From Candidatus Cloacimonadota bacterium (GTDB lineage Bacteria; Cloacimonadota; Cloacimonadia; JGIOTU-2), in NCBI GenBank assembly GCA_011043895.1, contig DRBZ01000097.1, positions 1 to 15,836 on the forward strand: DNA of 15,836 nt, given 5' to 3'. A program made the position numbers and the translations under genes. This document shows, one piece after another, positions 1-7,934 of the stretch. A model generated the notes under the pieces. The model made no database searches and was not told the origin of the DNA. It worked only from the letters and a program-made list of their open reading frames with translations. The first letter of the stretch is position 1. Every line of letters starts with the position of its first letter.

Positions 1-54
1 ATCTATAGCAATCCACAGAAATCACCTCCAAATTTTTTGGGGGACCCCTGGTGA

Positions 55-712
55 AAAATAAAAAAGAATTCAGCAATTCTCAACAATGGTTTGCTGGTAT
101 TTATAAATCCGGTTCTCGGGGGTATTGGGTTTGGTGTAGATTGGTTTGCGGGATCGGGGCGATCTTTTGATGATAAAATCCTTCGACTAACAGACAAGAA
201 AAGAGGAAATAAAGTTGCAATAGGGATTGAAAACATAAAAAAAATACCAGAGCATTATATTCTGGCATCCGCAGGAATAGGTTGTGGGACCATAGATAGA
301 ATCGAGGAGAAAAACACAATATATCGCAGAAGCATACTTCGAACTCATACTGTATCATCGAGATGTTATTCATTATGGGCCTGGATACAATCCTGGTTAT
401 TTCAAAGAGAAAGACAGGGCGAGTGTAGTTAAAGCAGCTTCATGTTTTTTATTCAAGATTGTGCCGAGAATTGATAATAGCCCAAGGAGGGTATATTTCA
501 TTGGGCAAATTGGTGACGTGCATTTTTGGAGCAAATTTGATCCAGATGAACAATTTTCAAATCATTATGGTTTTATTGCCCTTGGATTAGGAATGGGATT
601 TAATGAGAAAGTATATGCAGAATTATTGTTTAGAGCAAATAGCTTTATAGATTGTGTTAAAATCCCAGGTTCTTCACTTAGTCTTTTCGTTGGTTATAGA
701 TTAGATTTATAA
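55..712 (+). pseudogene. Frameshifted 3' remnant of an envelope/beta-barrel-like protein gene
   Basis: Two adjacent reading frames read as one protein. Frame 1, open after a TGA at 52-54, gives a glycine-rich hydrophobic stretch (FINPVLGGIGFGVDWFAG). That kind of stretch is common near the end of the N-terminal half of PEGA-type and similar envelope lipoproteins. Near the A-run at 310-314 the sensible reading moves to frame 2, and one surplus A there would restore a single frame. Frame 2 (from about 315 to the TAA at 710-712) gives YIAEAYFELILYHRDV, then a stretch of alternating hydrophobic and polar residues with GLGMGFNEKVYAELLFRA and the C-terminus SLSLFVGYRLDL, which looks like outer-membrane beta-strands. 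The second part also has an internal GTG at 461, but the coding look starts well upstream of it. The gene is truncated at its 5' end by the stop at 52 or by the window edge. Whether this is a decayed gene or an assembly or homopolymer error cannot be told here. Family assignment is weak. Confidence 0.5.
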
Positions 713-816
713 TTGAAATCTACTAAGCGGATTACAATCAGGATCGGGAGAGTGTCTTATCTCGAATTTAAATTTAAGTAATTTTATTAGGCTATAATTA
801 TCGATAGGTCATTTTC

Positions 817-846
817 TTGACAGCGATAATGGCGATGAAATATTTG
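817..846 (+). promoter_or_regulatory. Possible sigma70-type promoter for the tRNA cluster
   Basis: A perfect TTGACA (817-822) is followed after 18 bases by TATTTG (841-846), a weak -10. The predicted start near 853 would lie about seven bases before the first tRNA, which is sensible for a stable-RNA transcript. The -35 match is strong and the -10 match is mediocre. Confidence 0.35.
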
Positions 847-859
847 GTGATTCATTTAA

Positions 860-936
<77 letters not shown>

Positions 937-950
937 TTTTTTGAATTCGC

Positions 951-1027
951 GGCGATGTAGCTCAGTTGGTTAGAGCATCGGAATCATAATCCGAGTGTCC
1001 GGGGTTCAAGTCCCTGCATCGCTACCA
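951..1027 (+). tRNA. tRNA with CAU anticodon, probably elongator tRNA-Met
   Basis: This is a 77-base cloverleaf with encoded CCA. The acceptor stem GGCGATG pairs with CATCGCT, including a G1-U72 wobble. The D-arm is typical (TAGCTCAGTTGGTTAGAGCA), the anticodon stem is TCGGA/TCCGA around loop ATCATAA, and the T-arm is CGGGG-TTCAAGT-CCCTG. A CAU anticodon can belong to elongator Met or to Ile2, where the C is modified to lysidine. The D-arm resembles elongator Met of other bacteria, so Met is preferred but Ile2 is not excluded. It starts 14 bases after the initiator tRNA and is probably on the same transcript. Confidence 0.88.
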
Positions 1028-1032
1028 TTTTT

Positions 1033-1054
1033 ACTGCCGGCAAGGCAGTTTTTT
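1033..1054 (+). terminator. Intrinsic terminator between tRNA genes
   Basis: ACTGCC (1033-1038) pairs with GGCAGT (1044-1049) around the loop GGCAA, followed directly by a run of T's ending at 1054. It lies five bases after the CCA end of the second CAU tRNA and ten bases before tRNA-Arg. It should end the two-tRNA transcript and leave tRNA-Arg dependent on readthrough or its own promoter. Confidence 0.8.
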
Positions 1055-1063
1055 ATTGCAAGC

Positions 1064-1140
1064 GCGCCAGTAGCTCAGCAGGATAGAGCAACAGCCTTCT
1101 AAGCTGTGGGTCAGAGGTTCGAATCCTCTCTGGCGTGCCA
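1064..1140 (+). tRNA. tRNA-Arg (UCU)
   Basis: This is a 77-base cloverleaf with encoded CCA. The acceptor stem GCGCCAG pairs with CTGGCGT (G1-U72 wobble) and the discriminator base is G73. The D-arm is TAGCTCAGCAGGATAGAGCA, with A20 after GG, an arginine identity base in bacteria. The anticodon stem is ACAGC/GCTGT around CTTCTAA, giving UCU, which reads AGA and AGG. The T-arm is AGAGG-TTCGAAT-CCTCT. Confidence 0.95.
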
Positions 1141-1175
1141 TTTCATTATTGAATATAGTCGAGTCCATCAACCGC

Positions 1176-1201
1176 GGAGCACACAGAGAGCACAGAGAGC
1201 G
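1176..1201. repeat. Short purine-rich imperfect tandem repeat (AGCACAGAG units)
   Basis: The stretch contains AGCACACAGAG, AGCACAGAG and AGCG in direct succession. It lies in the gap between tRNA-Arg and comM. Similar CACAGAG-rich strings recur as dispersed intergenic repeats in many bacterial genomes. Only one clear copy is visible here, so dispersed status is inferred. Confidence 0.35.
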
Positions 1202-1267
1202 AATGAGTAAATAAAATATACAATGTTATATCTTGACCAATCAGCACAAATTTTTCCTATTTGTCGT

Positions 1268-2812
1268 ATGTTTACGAAGATCATATCATTTTCAATTCAG
1301 GGTATTGATGCAATTCCTATCGAAGTTGAAGTTGACACCAAGCAAACATCTATGCCCTATTTTACGATGGTCGGCTTGCCCACAAACTCCGTCAAAGAGA
1401 GTAAAGATAGGGTTTTTGCGGCCATCAAGAATAATGGATATAAGAAACCAGCCCGCGCATATACAGTCAACCTTGCCCCTGCTGACGTAAAAAAAGAAGG
1501 AGTTGGATTTGACTTACCCATTGCTATCGGGATTCTCGCATCATTAAAACAAATAACCATGCTGGACACAGAAAACTATGGGATGGTGGGCGAACTTTCT
1601 CTCAACGGCGAGGTGCGCCCCGTCAAAGGAATTTTACCCATCACGATTGCTGCCAAAGAGCACGGACTGGAAGGAATTCTTGTTCCAAAAGACAATGCAA
1701 GAGAGGCTGGAGTCGTTGAAGGAATTGCGGTTTATCCTGTCGAAACGCTTGCTCGGGCAATCGCTTTTTTGGAAGGGAGAGAGACCATTCGGGCTACCGA
1801 TATCGATGTCTCAACATTGTTTGCTAAAGAACAAACTGAAACCATCGATATGTTTGATGTAAAAGGGCAGTACAATGTAAAGAGAGCCCTTGAAGTCGCA
1901 GCCGCCGGAGGACATAATATCCTGATGATAGGACCTCCCGGCTCTGGGAAAACCATGCTGGCAAGAAGAGTACCGACGATTCTTCCTCAACTAACACTTC
2001 ATGAAGCCCTTACAACGACAAAGATCCATTCTGTAGCAGGAAAGATTAGCCAGGATCATTCGCTAATCGCAGTAAGGCCCTTTAGATCTCCTCATCACAC
2101 AATAAGTGATGTTGCCTTGATAGGTGGGGGAAGTTATCCGAAACCTGGCGAAGTTTCTCTTGCTCATAACGGGGTGCTTTTTCTGGACGAGTTACCCGAA
2201 TTTAAGAAATCGGTTCTTGAAGTACTTAGACAACCATTGGAGGACGGGGTAGTAACCATTTCCCGCGCAGTACAATCCATAACCTTCCCCGCCAATTTTA
2301 TGCTTGTTACCTCAATGAATCCATGTCCATGCGGTTATTATGGCAGCAATGTAGAGGGTCACACATGTACGTGCTCACCAACAATGATACAGAAGTATGT
2401 TTCTAAAATATCTGGACCATTACTGGACAGAATTGATATTCACGTTGAAGTGCCAGCAGTCAAATACGAAGAACTTTCCAGGGATCCAAAAGGAGAAAAA
2501 TCAAGCGTGATCCGGGAGAGAATAGATAAAGCAAGAGGAGTACAGCATATCAGATTTGAAGGAGCCAAGCATATATTCTCTAATGCAGACATGGAATCTA
2601 AACACATTCGTGAGTTCTGCCAAATCAACCAAGAATGCAAACAGTTATTGAAGATCGCGATTGAGAAGCTTGGACTTTCTGCAAGGGCTTATGACCGCAT
2701 ACTCAAGGTTTCCAGAACAATAGCAGACCTCGAAGAAAACAGAGAAATAACTCCCGCGCACATAAGCGAGGCGATTCAATATCGCAGTCTGGATAGGAAG
2801 TATTGGATTTAA
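1268..2812 (+). CDS. comM: ComM/YifB family Mg-chelatase-like AAA+ ATPase
   Basis: The 514-residue product has the full three-part layout of the family. An N-terminal ChlI-like domain (about 1-180) has the signatures GLPTNSVKESKDRV and NLAPADVKKEG. The AAA+ Mg-chelatase core (about 190-395) has Walker A GPPGSGKT at 222-229 and Walker B VLFLDE with D307/E308. A C-terminal helical domain (about 420-514) ends in GLSARAYDRILKVSRTIAD. The Cys motif NPCPCGYYG followed by CTC is typical of the family. In naturally competent proteobacteria ComM is a hexameric helicase that drives branch migration during integration of transformed DNA. Its role in other bacteria is less clear. Start choice: an ATG at 1223 would add 15 residues, but family members begin at MFTKIISFSIQGIDA, so 1268 is preferred. 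Neither start has a good Shine-Dalgarno. The stop overlaps the rodA start by one base. Confidence 0.93.
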   Translation: MFTKIISFSIQGIDAIPIEVEVDTKQTSMPYFTMVGLPTNSVKESKDRVFAAIKNNGYKKPARAYTVNLAPADVKKEGVGFDLPIAIGILASLKQITMLDTENYGMVGELSLNGEVRPVKGILPITIAAKEHGLEGILVPKDNAREAGVVEGIAVYPVETLARAIAFLEGRETIRATDIDVSTLFAKEQTETIDMFDVKGQYNVKRALEVAAAGGHNILMIGPPGSGKTMLARRVPTILPQLTLHEALTTTKIHSVAGKISQDHSLIAVRPFRSPHHTISDVALIGGGSYPKPGEVSLAHNGVLFLDELPEFKKSVLEVLRQPLEDGVVTISRAVQSITFPANFMLVTSMNPCPCGYYGSNVEGHTCTCSPTMIQKYVSKISGPLLDRIDIHVEVPAVKYEELSRDPKGEKSSVIRERIDKARGVQHIRFEGAKHIFSNADMESKHIREFCQINQECKQLLKIAIEKLGLSARAYDRILKVSRTIADLEENREITPAHISEAIQYRSLDRKYWI

Positions 2813-4032
2813 TGGCAACAGACTATACCGCGCAATTTGATTGGAAGCTACTGATAATACTGGTGCTGCTACTGATCTTCGGAGAACTCGCCCTCTACAG
2901 TGCATCGGTACAGAAAGTTGGAGATAAAGTCCTCCTAACTGACCATTATGTAAAGCAACTCATCTGGATCGTTTTAGGCGGTGGAGTATTTATTCTCATC
3001 CTTTACATGCCAGATATCATTATCGAACTTCTGGTCGTACCTTATAACATTCTCATCTTCCTTGCATTGATTGCCGTGCTTTTCCTGCCTGCAATAAAGG
3101 GGGTACATCGGTGGATAAGCTTCGGGAGTGTAAATATACAGCCCTCGGAATTTGCAAAACTCGGAGTTATATTATTGCTGGCGAAAATAATATCTAAGCA
3201 ATATTTACCATCCGGCAAGATAGTTCTTTATACTTTATTGGTGATCATTCCACCAGCATTTCTTGTACTTATCCAGCCCGACCTTGGAAGCGCCTTGGTG
3301 TTTTTTGCTGTTGCCTTTCCGATGATGTATTTTGCAGGTGCATCTTTTTTCACCCTCTTTGTTATCATAACACCGCTGATCAGTCTTGTGGTAAGCTTTA
3401 ACATCATCGCGTGGATCTTATTCGATATGTTTTTACTAGTCACGCTAGTTCTCAAGAGGATCTCATTTCTTACCTCGGGCATTATCCTTATTGGAAATTT
3501 CTTTATATCTCTGATTACTCCTTTCCTGTGGTGGGGATTGCACGACTATCAGAGGAACAGGATCCTTGCGTTCATAAATCCTAAGTTTGATGTGCTTGGT
3601 AGTGGATATCAGATTATACAATCAAAGATAGCAATTGGTTCGGGAGGGATCTTTGGTAAAGGATTACTTCAGGGCACACAGAAAAATCTTAACTTCCTGC
3701 CAGAGAAACATACAGATTTTATATTTTCGGTCATAGGAGAAGAATTAGGTTTTTTTGGATGTCTGATTCTTCTTCTGTTGTTCTTGGCACTATTATGGAG
3801 GATTGCAAAAATAATACGAAAGATACGAATTAAGAGAAGAAAGCTCGTGCTTGTGGGAATTTTTTCCCTCTTTGTTTTTCAAATTGTGGTGAATATCGGC
3901 ATGAATATTGGCATCATTCCCGTTGTTGGAATTCCCCTCCCCTTTATTAGTTACGGCGGCAGCAGCTTGCTTGTGAATATGGCATGCATGGCGATTGTTT
4001 TCAAATATGCACGAGAGAGAACCTTCGTGTAA
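2812..4032 (+). CDS. rodA: RodA, SEDS-family peptidoglycan glycosyltransferase
   Basis: RodA polymerises lipid II into glycan strands during cell elongation and works with a class B penicillin-binding protein in the inner membrane. The 406-residue product is almost entirely membrane segments (about ten to twelve). It carries the SEDS hallmarks in order: QPSEFAKL, QPDLGSALVF, HDYQRNRI, GSGYQIIQSKIAIGSGG, FLPEKHTDFIFSVIGEELG and PFISYGGSSL. The catalytic aspartate corresponds to D302 in HTDFIF. E. coli RodA has about 370 residues with this Asp at 262, so roughly 40 extra residues lie before it, in extra hydrophobic sequence around residues 190-240; longer RodA proteins are known in FCB bacteria. 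The ATG at 2812 overlaps the comM stop (TAATG). A TTG at 2803 has an AGGAAG only two bases upstream, so the ATG with an 11-base spacing is a little better. Confidence 0.95.
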   Translation: MATDYTAQFDWKLLIILVLLLIFGELALYSASVQKVGDKVLLTDHYVKQLIWIVLGGGVFILILYMPDIIIELLVVPYNILIFLALIAVLFLPAIKGVHRWISFGSVNIQPSEFAKLGVILLLAKIISKQYLPSGKIVLYTLLVIIPPAFLVLIQPDLGSALVFFAVAFPMMYFAGASFFTLFVIITPLISLVVSFNIIAWILFDMFLLVTLVLKRISFLTSGIILIGNFFISLITPFLWWGLHDYQRNRILAFINPKFDVLGSGYQIIQSKIAIGSGGIFGKGLLQGTQKNLNFLPEKHTDFIFSVIGEELGFFGCLILLLLFLALLWRIAKIIRKIRIKRRKLVLVGIFSLFVFQIVVNIGMNIGIIPVVGIPLPFISYGGSSLLVNMACMAIVFKYARERTFV

Positions 4033-4091
4033 CAAAAATTGGGCAAAATATTTCTTGATTGATTTTCTCAACAAAAAAAAATGTGATACTT

Positions 4092-4676
4092 ATGAACATA
4101 AAAGCATTATTTGATCAAGCCCTTGAACAGCACATGTCTGTGATGCAGGATCTTCCGCTGTATTATTCAAAGATCGAAGAGACCGCAGGTATTATGGCTG
4201 GAGCGCTTAAGTCTGGAAACAAAATATTGCTATGCGGTAATGGCGGAAGTGCTGCTGATGCACAACACATAGCCACGGAATTCATCGTGAGATTTCGTGG
4301 AGATTTCAACCGTCGATCTCTTCCCGCAATAGCCCTAACCACAGACACGTCCCTACTGACCGCATGTGCGAACGATTATGGTTTTGAAGAAATTTTTAAA
4401 CGTCAAGTTGAGGGGCTTGGAAAGCCAGGAGATGTGTTGATAGGTATCAGCACCAGCGGGAATTCTCCCAATGTTTATAAAGCAATTGATTTTGCCAGAA
4501 GCAATAACATAATAACTATCCTGCTTGCCGGAAAAAATGGAGGATCTATCAAAAATATTGCCGATCATGCTATCGTTGTCTCCCACGATGATACTGCACG
4601 AATACAGGAGGCGCATATTACGATTGGACATATCCTCTGCAGGTTAGTGGAAGAGATATATTTTAATAAAATCTAA
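4092..4676 (+). CDS. gmhA: D-sedoheptulose-7-phosphate isomerase
   Basis: GmhA converts sedoheptulose 7-phosphate to heptose 7-phosphate, the first step toward ADP-heptose for the LPS inner core. From the ATG at 4092 the protein has 194 residues, close to the E. coli length of 192. It is one SIS domain. Visible motifs are the phosphate-binding loop GNGGSAADAQHIATEF (49-64), with E63 matching the catalytic Glu, then STSGNSPNV, and the C-terminal QEAHITIGHILC with H180 matching the catalytic His. A TTG at 4059 would add 11 residues of low-complexity sequence and is unlikely. No strong Shine-Dalgarno precedes the ATG. It follows rodA by 59 bases without a terminator, and both genes serve the cell envelope. 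The enzyme implies a heptose-containing surface glycan. Confidence 0.94.
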   Translation: MNIKALFDQALEQHMSVMQDLPLYYSKIEETAGIMAGALKSGNKILLCGNGGSAADAQHIATEFIVRFRGDFNRRSLPAIALTTDTSLLTACANDYGFEEIFKRQVEGLGKPGDVLIGISTSGNSPNVYKAIDFARSNNIITILLAGKNGGSIKNIADHAIVVSHDDTARIQEAHITIGHILCRLVEEIYFNKI

Positions 4677-4691
4677 CATTAAGGAGCTGAA

Positions 4692-4973
4692 ATGGCTAAG
4701 AAAAAAGAAACTGAAGAAAAATTTGTCTATGATGCAAAGAAATTCTGTGTACCGGTAACGAAAATTGGAAGTCTCGAAAGTATTCAATTCGTGATTGATG
4801 ATTTCATAGAAAAAGATGTTTCTTTCTGTGTTGATGGATCTGATGAACGCTGGGAAGTCTGGCGTATGGAAGAAGAAGGCGATTCCGATAAAATTAAAAA
4901 GAAAGATTATCCCAGAAAACCAAAATTCTTATATATCAACGGCCAGAAAGTCGATTATGTACTTAAGAAGTAA
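4692..4973 (+). CDS. Small charged protein of unknown function (93 aa)
   Basis: I do not recognise this family. The start is well supported by TAAGGAG at 4680-4686 before the ATG at 4692. The protein begins with a lysine/glutamate-rich segment (MAKKKETEEKFVYD). A compact middle follows with alternating hydrophobic residues (VTKIGSLESIQFVIDDFI, then VSFCVDGSDERWEVWRMEE). It ends with a basic tail containing KPKFLYINGQKVDYVLKK. There are two cysteines but no metal-binding pair, and no signal peptide or membrane segment, so it is probably cytosolic. It sits 15 bases after gmhA and 13 bases before eno, so it is very probably co-transcribed with them. The Trp-containing acidic patch and the final beta-like segment suggest a small folded domain. 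Function is unknown. Confidence 0.8.
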   Translation: MAKKKETEEKFVYDAKKFCVPVTKIGSLESIQFVIDDFIEKDVSFCVDGSDERWEVWRMEEEGDSDKIKKKDYPRKPKFLYINGQKVDYVLKK

Positions 4974-4986
4974 CATAGGAGCGTAA

Positions 4987-6276
4987 ATGTCACAAATTGA
5001 AGGAATTTTTGCCAGGGAAATCCTAGACTCACGAGGGAATCCAACCGTTGAGGTTGATGTTATACTAGAATCTGGTTTCTGGGGACGGGCAGCCGTACCT
5101 TCCGGAGCATCTACCGGTGAATACGAAGCAGTGGAACTTCGGGATGAAGATAACGAAAGATATGGTGGAAAAGGTGTGATGAATGCTGTTAAGAATATAA
5201 ACGAGATCATTACACCAGAACTTCTTGGTATTGAGAGCGATAGGCAGGTTGAGGTTGATAGCATCATGTGCGATTTAGATGGAACCGACAACAAGAGAAA
5301 ACTCGGTGCCAATGCAATTCTGGGTGTGTCCATGGCAGTAGCAAGAGCTACAGCGATGGAATTGGAACTACCTCTTTATAGATATCTTGGTGGAACTAAT
5401 GCAAAAACACTTCCTGTTCCAATGCTGAATGTGCTCAATGGCGGTAAACATGCAGACAATAATGTTGATGTACAAGAGTTCATGATAATGCCACTTGGAG
5501 CGGATACTTTTTCTCATGCACTACAGATGGCAGCAGAGACCTTTCATTCATTAAAAAAAATTCTGCAAACATCAGGTTATAGCACTGCTGTAGGTGATGA
5601 AGGAGGATTTGCACCGAATCTTGATTCAAATGAGGATGCACTAAAATTTATTCTCAAAGCGATCGAAGCCGCTGGTTATCGTCCCGGAGAAGATATTTCA
5701 ATAGCTTTGGATCCGGCAGCATCGTCATTTTTCAGCAATGGCAGATATATTTTCAATGTGGGAAAAACAGAAAAACTCACCAGCACCGAAATGGTCGGTA
5801 TCTATCAAGCGTGGGCGAAAAATTACCCTATTGTGTCTCTGGAAGATGGACTTGATGAAAATGACTGGAAGGGCTGGAAAATACTTAATGAAGCTTTGGG
5901 AGATCAAATACAAATCGTTGGTGATGACATTTTTGTTACTAATATTGATCGATTAAACAGAGGAATCAAAGAAGGAACTGCAAATTCTATTCTCATTAAA
6001 CTCAATCAGATTGGAACTGTCACCGAGACGCTTGATACGATAGAAAGAGCAAAAAGCGCTGGCTATACGTGTGTAGTCTCACACCGTTCAGGAGAAACCT
6101 GTGATACTTTCATTGCCGACCTTGCCGTTGCAGTTAATAATGGACAAATAAAAACAGGTTCGACCTCACGCTCAGAACGAATAGCAAAATATAATCAACT
6201 TCTAAGAATCGAGGAAGAGTTAGGAAAACATGCACGTTTTCCAGGCAAGGAACTCTTTGCTCAATTCACAAAATAG
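4987..6276 (+). CDS. eno: Enolase (2-phospho-D-glycerate hydro-lyase)
   Basis: Enolase interconverts 2-phosphoglycerate and phosphoenolpyruvate in glycolysis and is a Mg-dependent cytosolic enzyme. At 429 residues it is the standard bacterial length. Visible motifs are AREILDSRGNPTVEVDV, PSGASTGEYEAVELRD, GDEGGFAPN (catalytic E205), the metal ligands D242 (ALDPAAS), E286 (SLEDGL) and D313 (VGDDIF), and the catalytic base K338 in LIKLNQIGT. The family signature follows as VVSHRSGET. The loop after it reads CDTFIADLAVAVNN, with Cys where Glu is common, and the late motif is SRSERIAKYNQLLRIEEEL. An AGGAG at 4977-4981 supports the start. It follows the 93-residue gene by 13 bases and precedes the FtsB-like gene by 4. 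Confidence 0.98.
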   Translation: MSQIEGIFAREILDSRGNPTVEVDVILESGFWGRAAVPSGASTGEYEAVELRDEDNERYGGKGVMNAVKNINEIITPELLGIESDRQVEVDSIMCDLDGTDNKRKLGANAILGVSMAVARATAMELELPLYRYLGGTNAKTLPVPMLNVLNGGKHADNNVDVQEFMIMPLGADTFSHALQMAAETFHSLKKILQTSGYSTAVGDEGGFAPNLDSNEDALKFILKAIEAAGYRPGEDISIALDPAASSFFSNGRYIFNVGKTEKLTSTEMVGIYQAWAKNYPIVSLEDGLDENDWKGWKILNEALGDQIQIVGDDIFVTNIDRLNRGIKEGTANSILIKLNQIGTVTETLDTIERAKSAGYTCVVSHRSGETCDTFIADLAVAVNNGQIKTGSTSRSERIAKYNQLLRIEEELGKHARFPGKELFAQFTK

Positions 6277-6280
6277 GGTC

Positions 6281-6601
6281 ATGAAAACCCATCGAAGGAA
6301 AAAGAACCGTAATCATAGCATGGTTTTTTTTCTAATAATTTTGTTCCTCGGGATAGTATGGTTCTTGTTTTTCTATAAGTATAGCCTCATAAAGATCCTG
6401 AAAAACAAGTTCGTGATGAACCAGAAGGTAGAGCAAATTGAGATACTCAAAGAACAGCGGCAGTTACTTGAGGTAGAGAAGCAGAAGCTCGTAAGCCAGG
6501 ATCCCAAAACCATTGAGAAGAAAGCTCGTGAAATAGGGCTTGCCAAGGACGGTGAAACTATCATCCGTATTAAGAAATCTGAAAGCGAAAAAGCCGAATG
6601 A
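6281..6601 (+). CDS. FtsB/DivIC-family septum formation protein
   Basis: The 106-residue product has the layout of this family. A short basic cytoplasmic N-terminus (MKTHRRKKNRNH) precedes one membrane helix (about 15-34). A periplasmic coiled coil with heptads (about 42-72) follows, then the terminal motif DPKTIEKKAREIGLAKDGE. These proteins form a complex with FtsL and FtsQ (DivIB) that helps activate septal wall synthesis. The position directly behind eno matches the eno-ftsB pairing of many proteobacteria and supports the call. A start at 6230 inside eno is possible in frame, but the ATG at 6281, four bases after the eno stop, gives the usual family N-terminus. Upstream TAGGG is a modest ribosome site. 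Choosing between the names ftsB and divIC would need a phylogeny. Confidence 0.85.
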   Translation: MKTHRRKKNRNHSMVFFLIILFLGIVWFLFFYKYSLIKILKNKFVMNQKVEQIEILKEQRQLLEVEKQKLVSQDPKTIEKKAREIGLAKDGETIIRIKKSESEKAE

Positions 6602-6644
6602 GAAGGAGTTGCATTTTCTCTGAAATACATTATGTTATAATCCT

Positions 6645-7934
6645 ATGAAAACATTGATCAAGGGCACTCTGATATCACCAATTTCGAAAGAAGAGGTTCT
6701 ATTTCTCGATCCGGGATACATTGTTATAAACAATGAAGGTAAGATAGATGAAATCTATTCCAGAGAACCTGACGGTCAATATCCAGAAGTATTTGATTTT
6801 TCTGACAAACTGATCTGCCCCGGTTTCGTAGATATTCATAACCATCTTCCACAATTTACCATTAGCGGATTATATAGAGGTAATCTTCTTGAATGGCTGA
6901 ACAATATTGTTTTTCCCACAGAAGAAAGATTTGCAAATGCAGAAATAGCTGAGAAATACGCCAGAGAGTTCTTCCAGGCTGTTCTGAGAAATGGGACGAC
7001 AACGACCGTCTCTTATGTAACCATTCACAAGAAAGCTACAGATAAAGCATTTGAACAGGCAGAAAAAGTGGGCATTCGTGCCTTTCTTGGGAATGTGCTG
7101 ATGGATCAGAAAGCCCCGGAATATCTCACCAAAAATAGTGCACAACTTCTCGAAGATTCCGAAGAGATAGTAAAAAAATGGGATGGAATGGATAAAGGAA
7201 GACTTCATTATGTTCTCACACCTCGTTTTGCCTTGTCATGCTCCTTTGATCTGCTTGAAGGCATTGGTAAGCTTGCCCAGAAGTACGATCTCTATATTCA
7301 GTCTCATCTTGCAGAGAGCAAGGCGGAACTGGAAATGGTAAGTAAGATATATTCCGATTTTGAAAACTATACAGATATTTATATGAAAGCCGGACTGCTC
7401 ACCGAAAAAACAATAATGGCACACTGCATCTATCTTAATCCTGATGAAATTGACACCTTGAACCGAACCGGCACTAAGATCAGCCACTGTCCATCATCAA
7501 ACAGATTTCTACAGAGTGGAATAATGCCCTTTCGGAAACTAGAAAAAGCAGAACTATCAATTGGATTAGGTTCTGATGTCGGAGCAGGGTATAGTCTCTC
7601 TATGTTCTCGGAAATGAGAGAGGCGATCGAGTCTTCTAAAATGATAAAATTCCTCCATCCCGAAAAAGAGTATAGTCCACTTTCTTCTATCGAAGCATTC
7701 TATCTTGCTACACTTGGAGGTGCAAAGGCACTCAGCTTGGAAGATGAAATTGGAAGCCTGGATGTTGGGAAAAGCGCAGATTTCTCGGTCATTGATTACC
7801 AGAAACTCAATCCGTGCAATGAAGATTTTTTCAACGAACCAGAAAACATAATCGCCAGAATGATCTACGGTGGAGCAGAGAAATATATTGAGAAGGTTTT
7901 TATTAGAGGGAAAGAAGTTTTTCGTACCGAATAG
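6645..7934 (+). CDS. Amidohydrolase, probable guanine deaminase
   Basis: This is a metal-dependent amidohydrolase of 429 residues, closest by motif to guanine deaminase, which converts guanine to xanthine and ammonia in purine salvage. Metal ligands are visible in order: H65 and H67 (PGFVDIHNHLPQ), H221 (QSHLAES), H260 (MAHCIYL) and D311 (GLGSDVGAG). Guanine-deaminase-like features are the Pro-Gln after HNH, TPRFALSCS, SHCPSSNRFLQSG and GSDVGAGYSLSMF. Related enzymes (methylthioadenosine or S-adenosylhomocysteine deaminases, triazine hydrolases) share the fold but usually lack these exact strings. The C-terminal SLDVGKSADFSVID is typical of the outer beta-sandwich. No Shine-Dalgarno lies close to the ATG; the nearest AAGGAG is 36 bases upstream. 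It is 43 bases after the FtsB-like gene. Confidence 0.85.
   Translation: MKTLIKGTLISPISKEEVLFLDPGYIVINNEGKIDEIYSREPDGQYPEVFDFSDKLICPGFVDIHNHLPQFTISGLYRGNLLEWLNNIVFPTEERFANAEIAEKYAREFFQAVLRNGTTTTVSYVTIHKKATDKAFEQAEKVGIRAFLGNVLMDQKAPEYLTKNSAQLLEDSEEIVKKWDGMDKGRLHYVLTPRFALSCSFDLLEGIGKLAQKYDLYIQSHLAESKAELEMVSKIYSDFENYTDIYMKAGLLTEKTIMAHCIYLNPDEIDTLNRTGTKISHCPSSNRFLQSGIMPFRKLEKAELSIGLGSDVGAGYSLSMFSEMREAIESSKMIKFLHPEKEYSPLSSIEAFYLATLGGAKALSLEDEIGSLDVGKSADFSVIDYQKLNPCNEDFFNEPENIIARMIYGGAEKYIEKVFIRGKEVFRTE

Noticed and set aside
309..315. Programmed -1 frameshift at G AAA AAC in the left-edge gene
   Set aside because: Joining the two sensible frames needs a +1 shift (skipping one base), not -1. A surplus A or a mutation explains it more simply.
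1233..1263. TTGACC and TATTTG before comM as a promoter for a leaderless transcript
   Set aside because: The spacing is 19 bases and both boxes are imperfect, so it is not strong enough to list.
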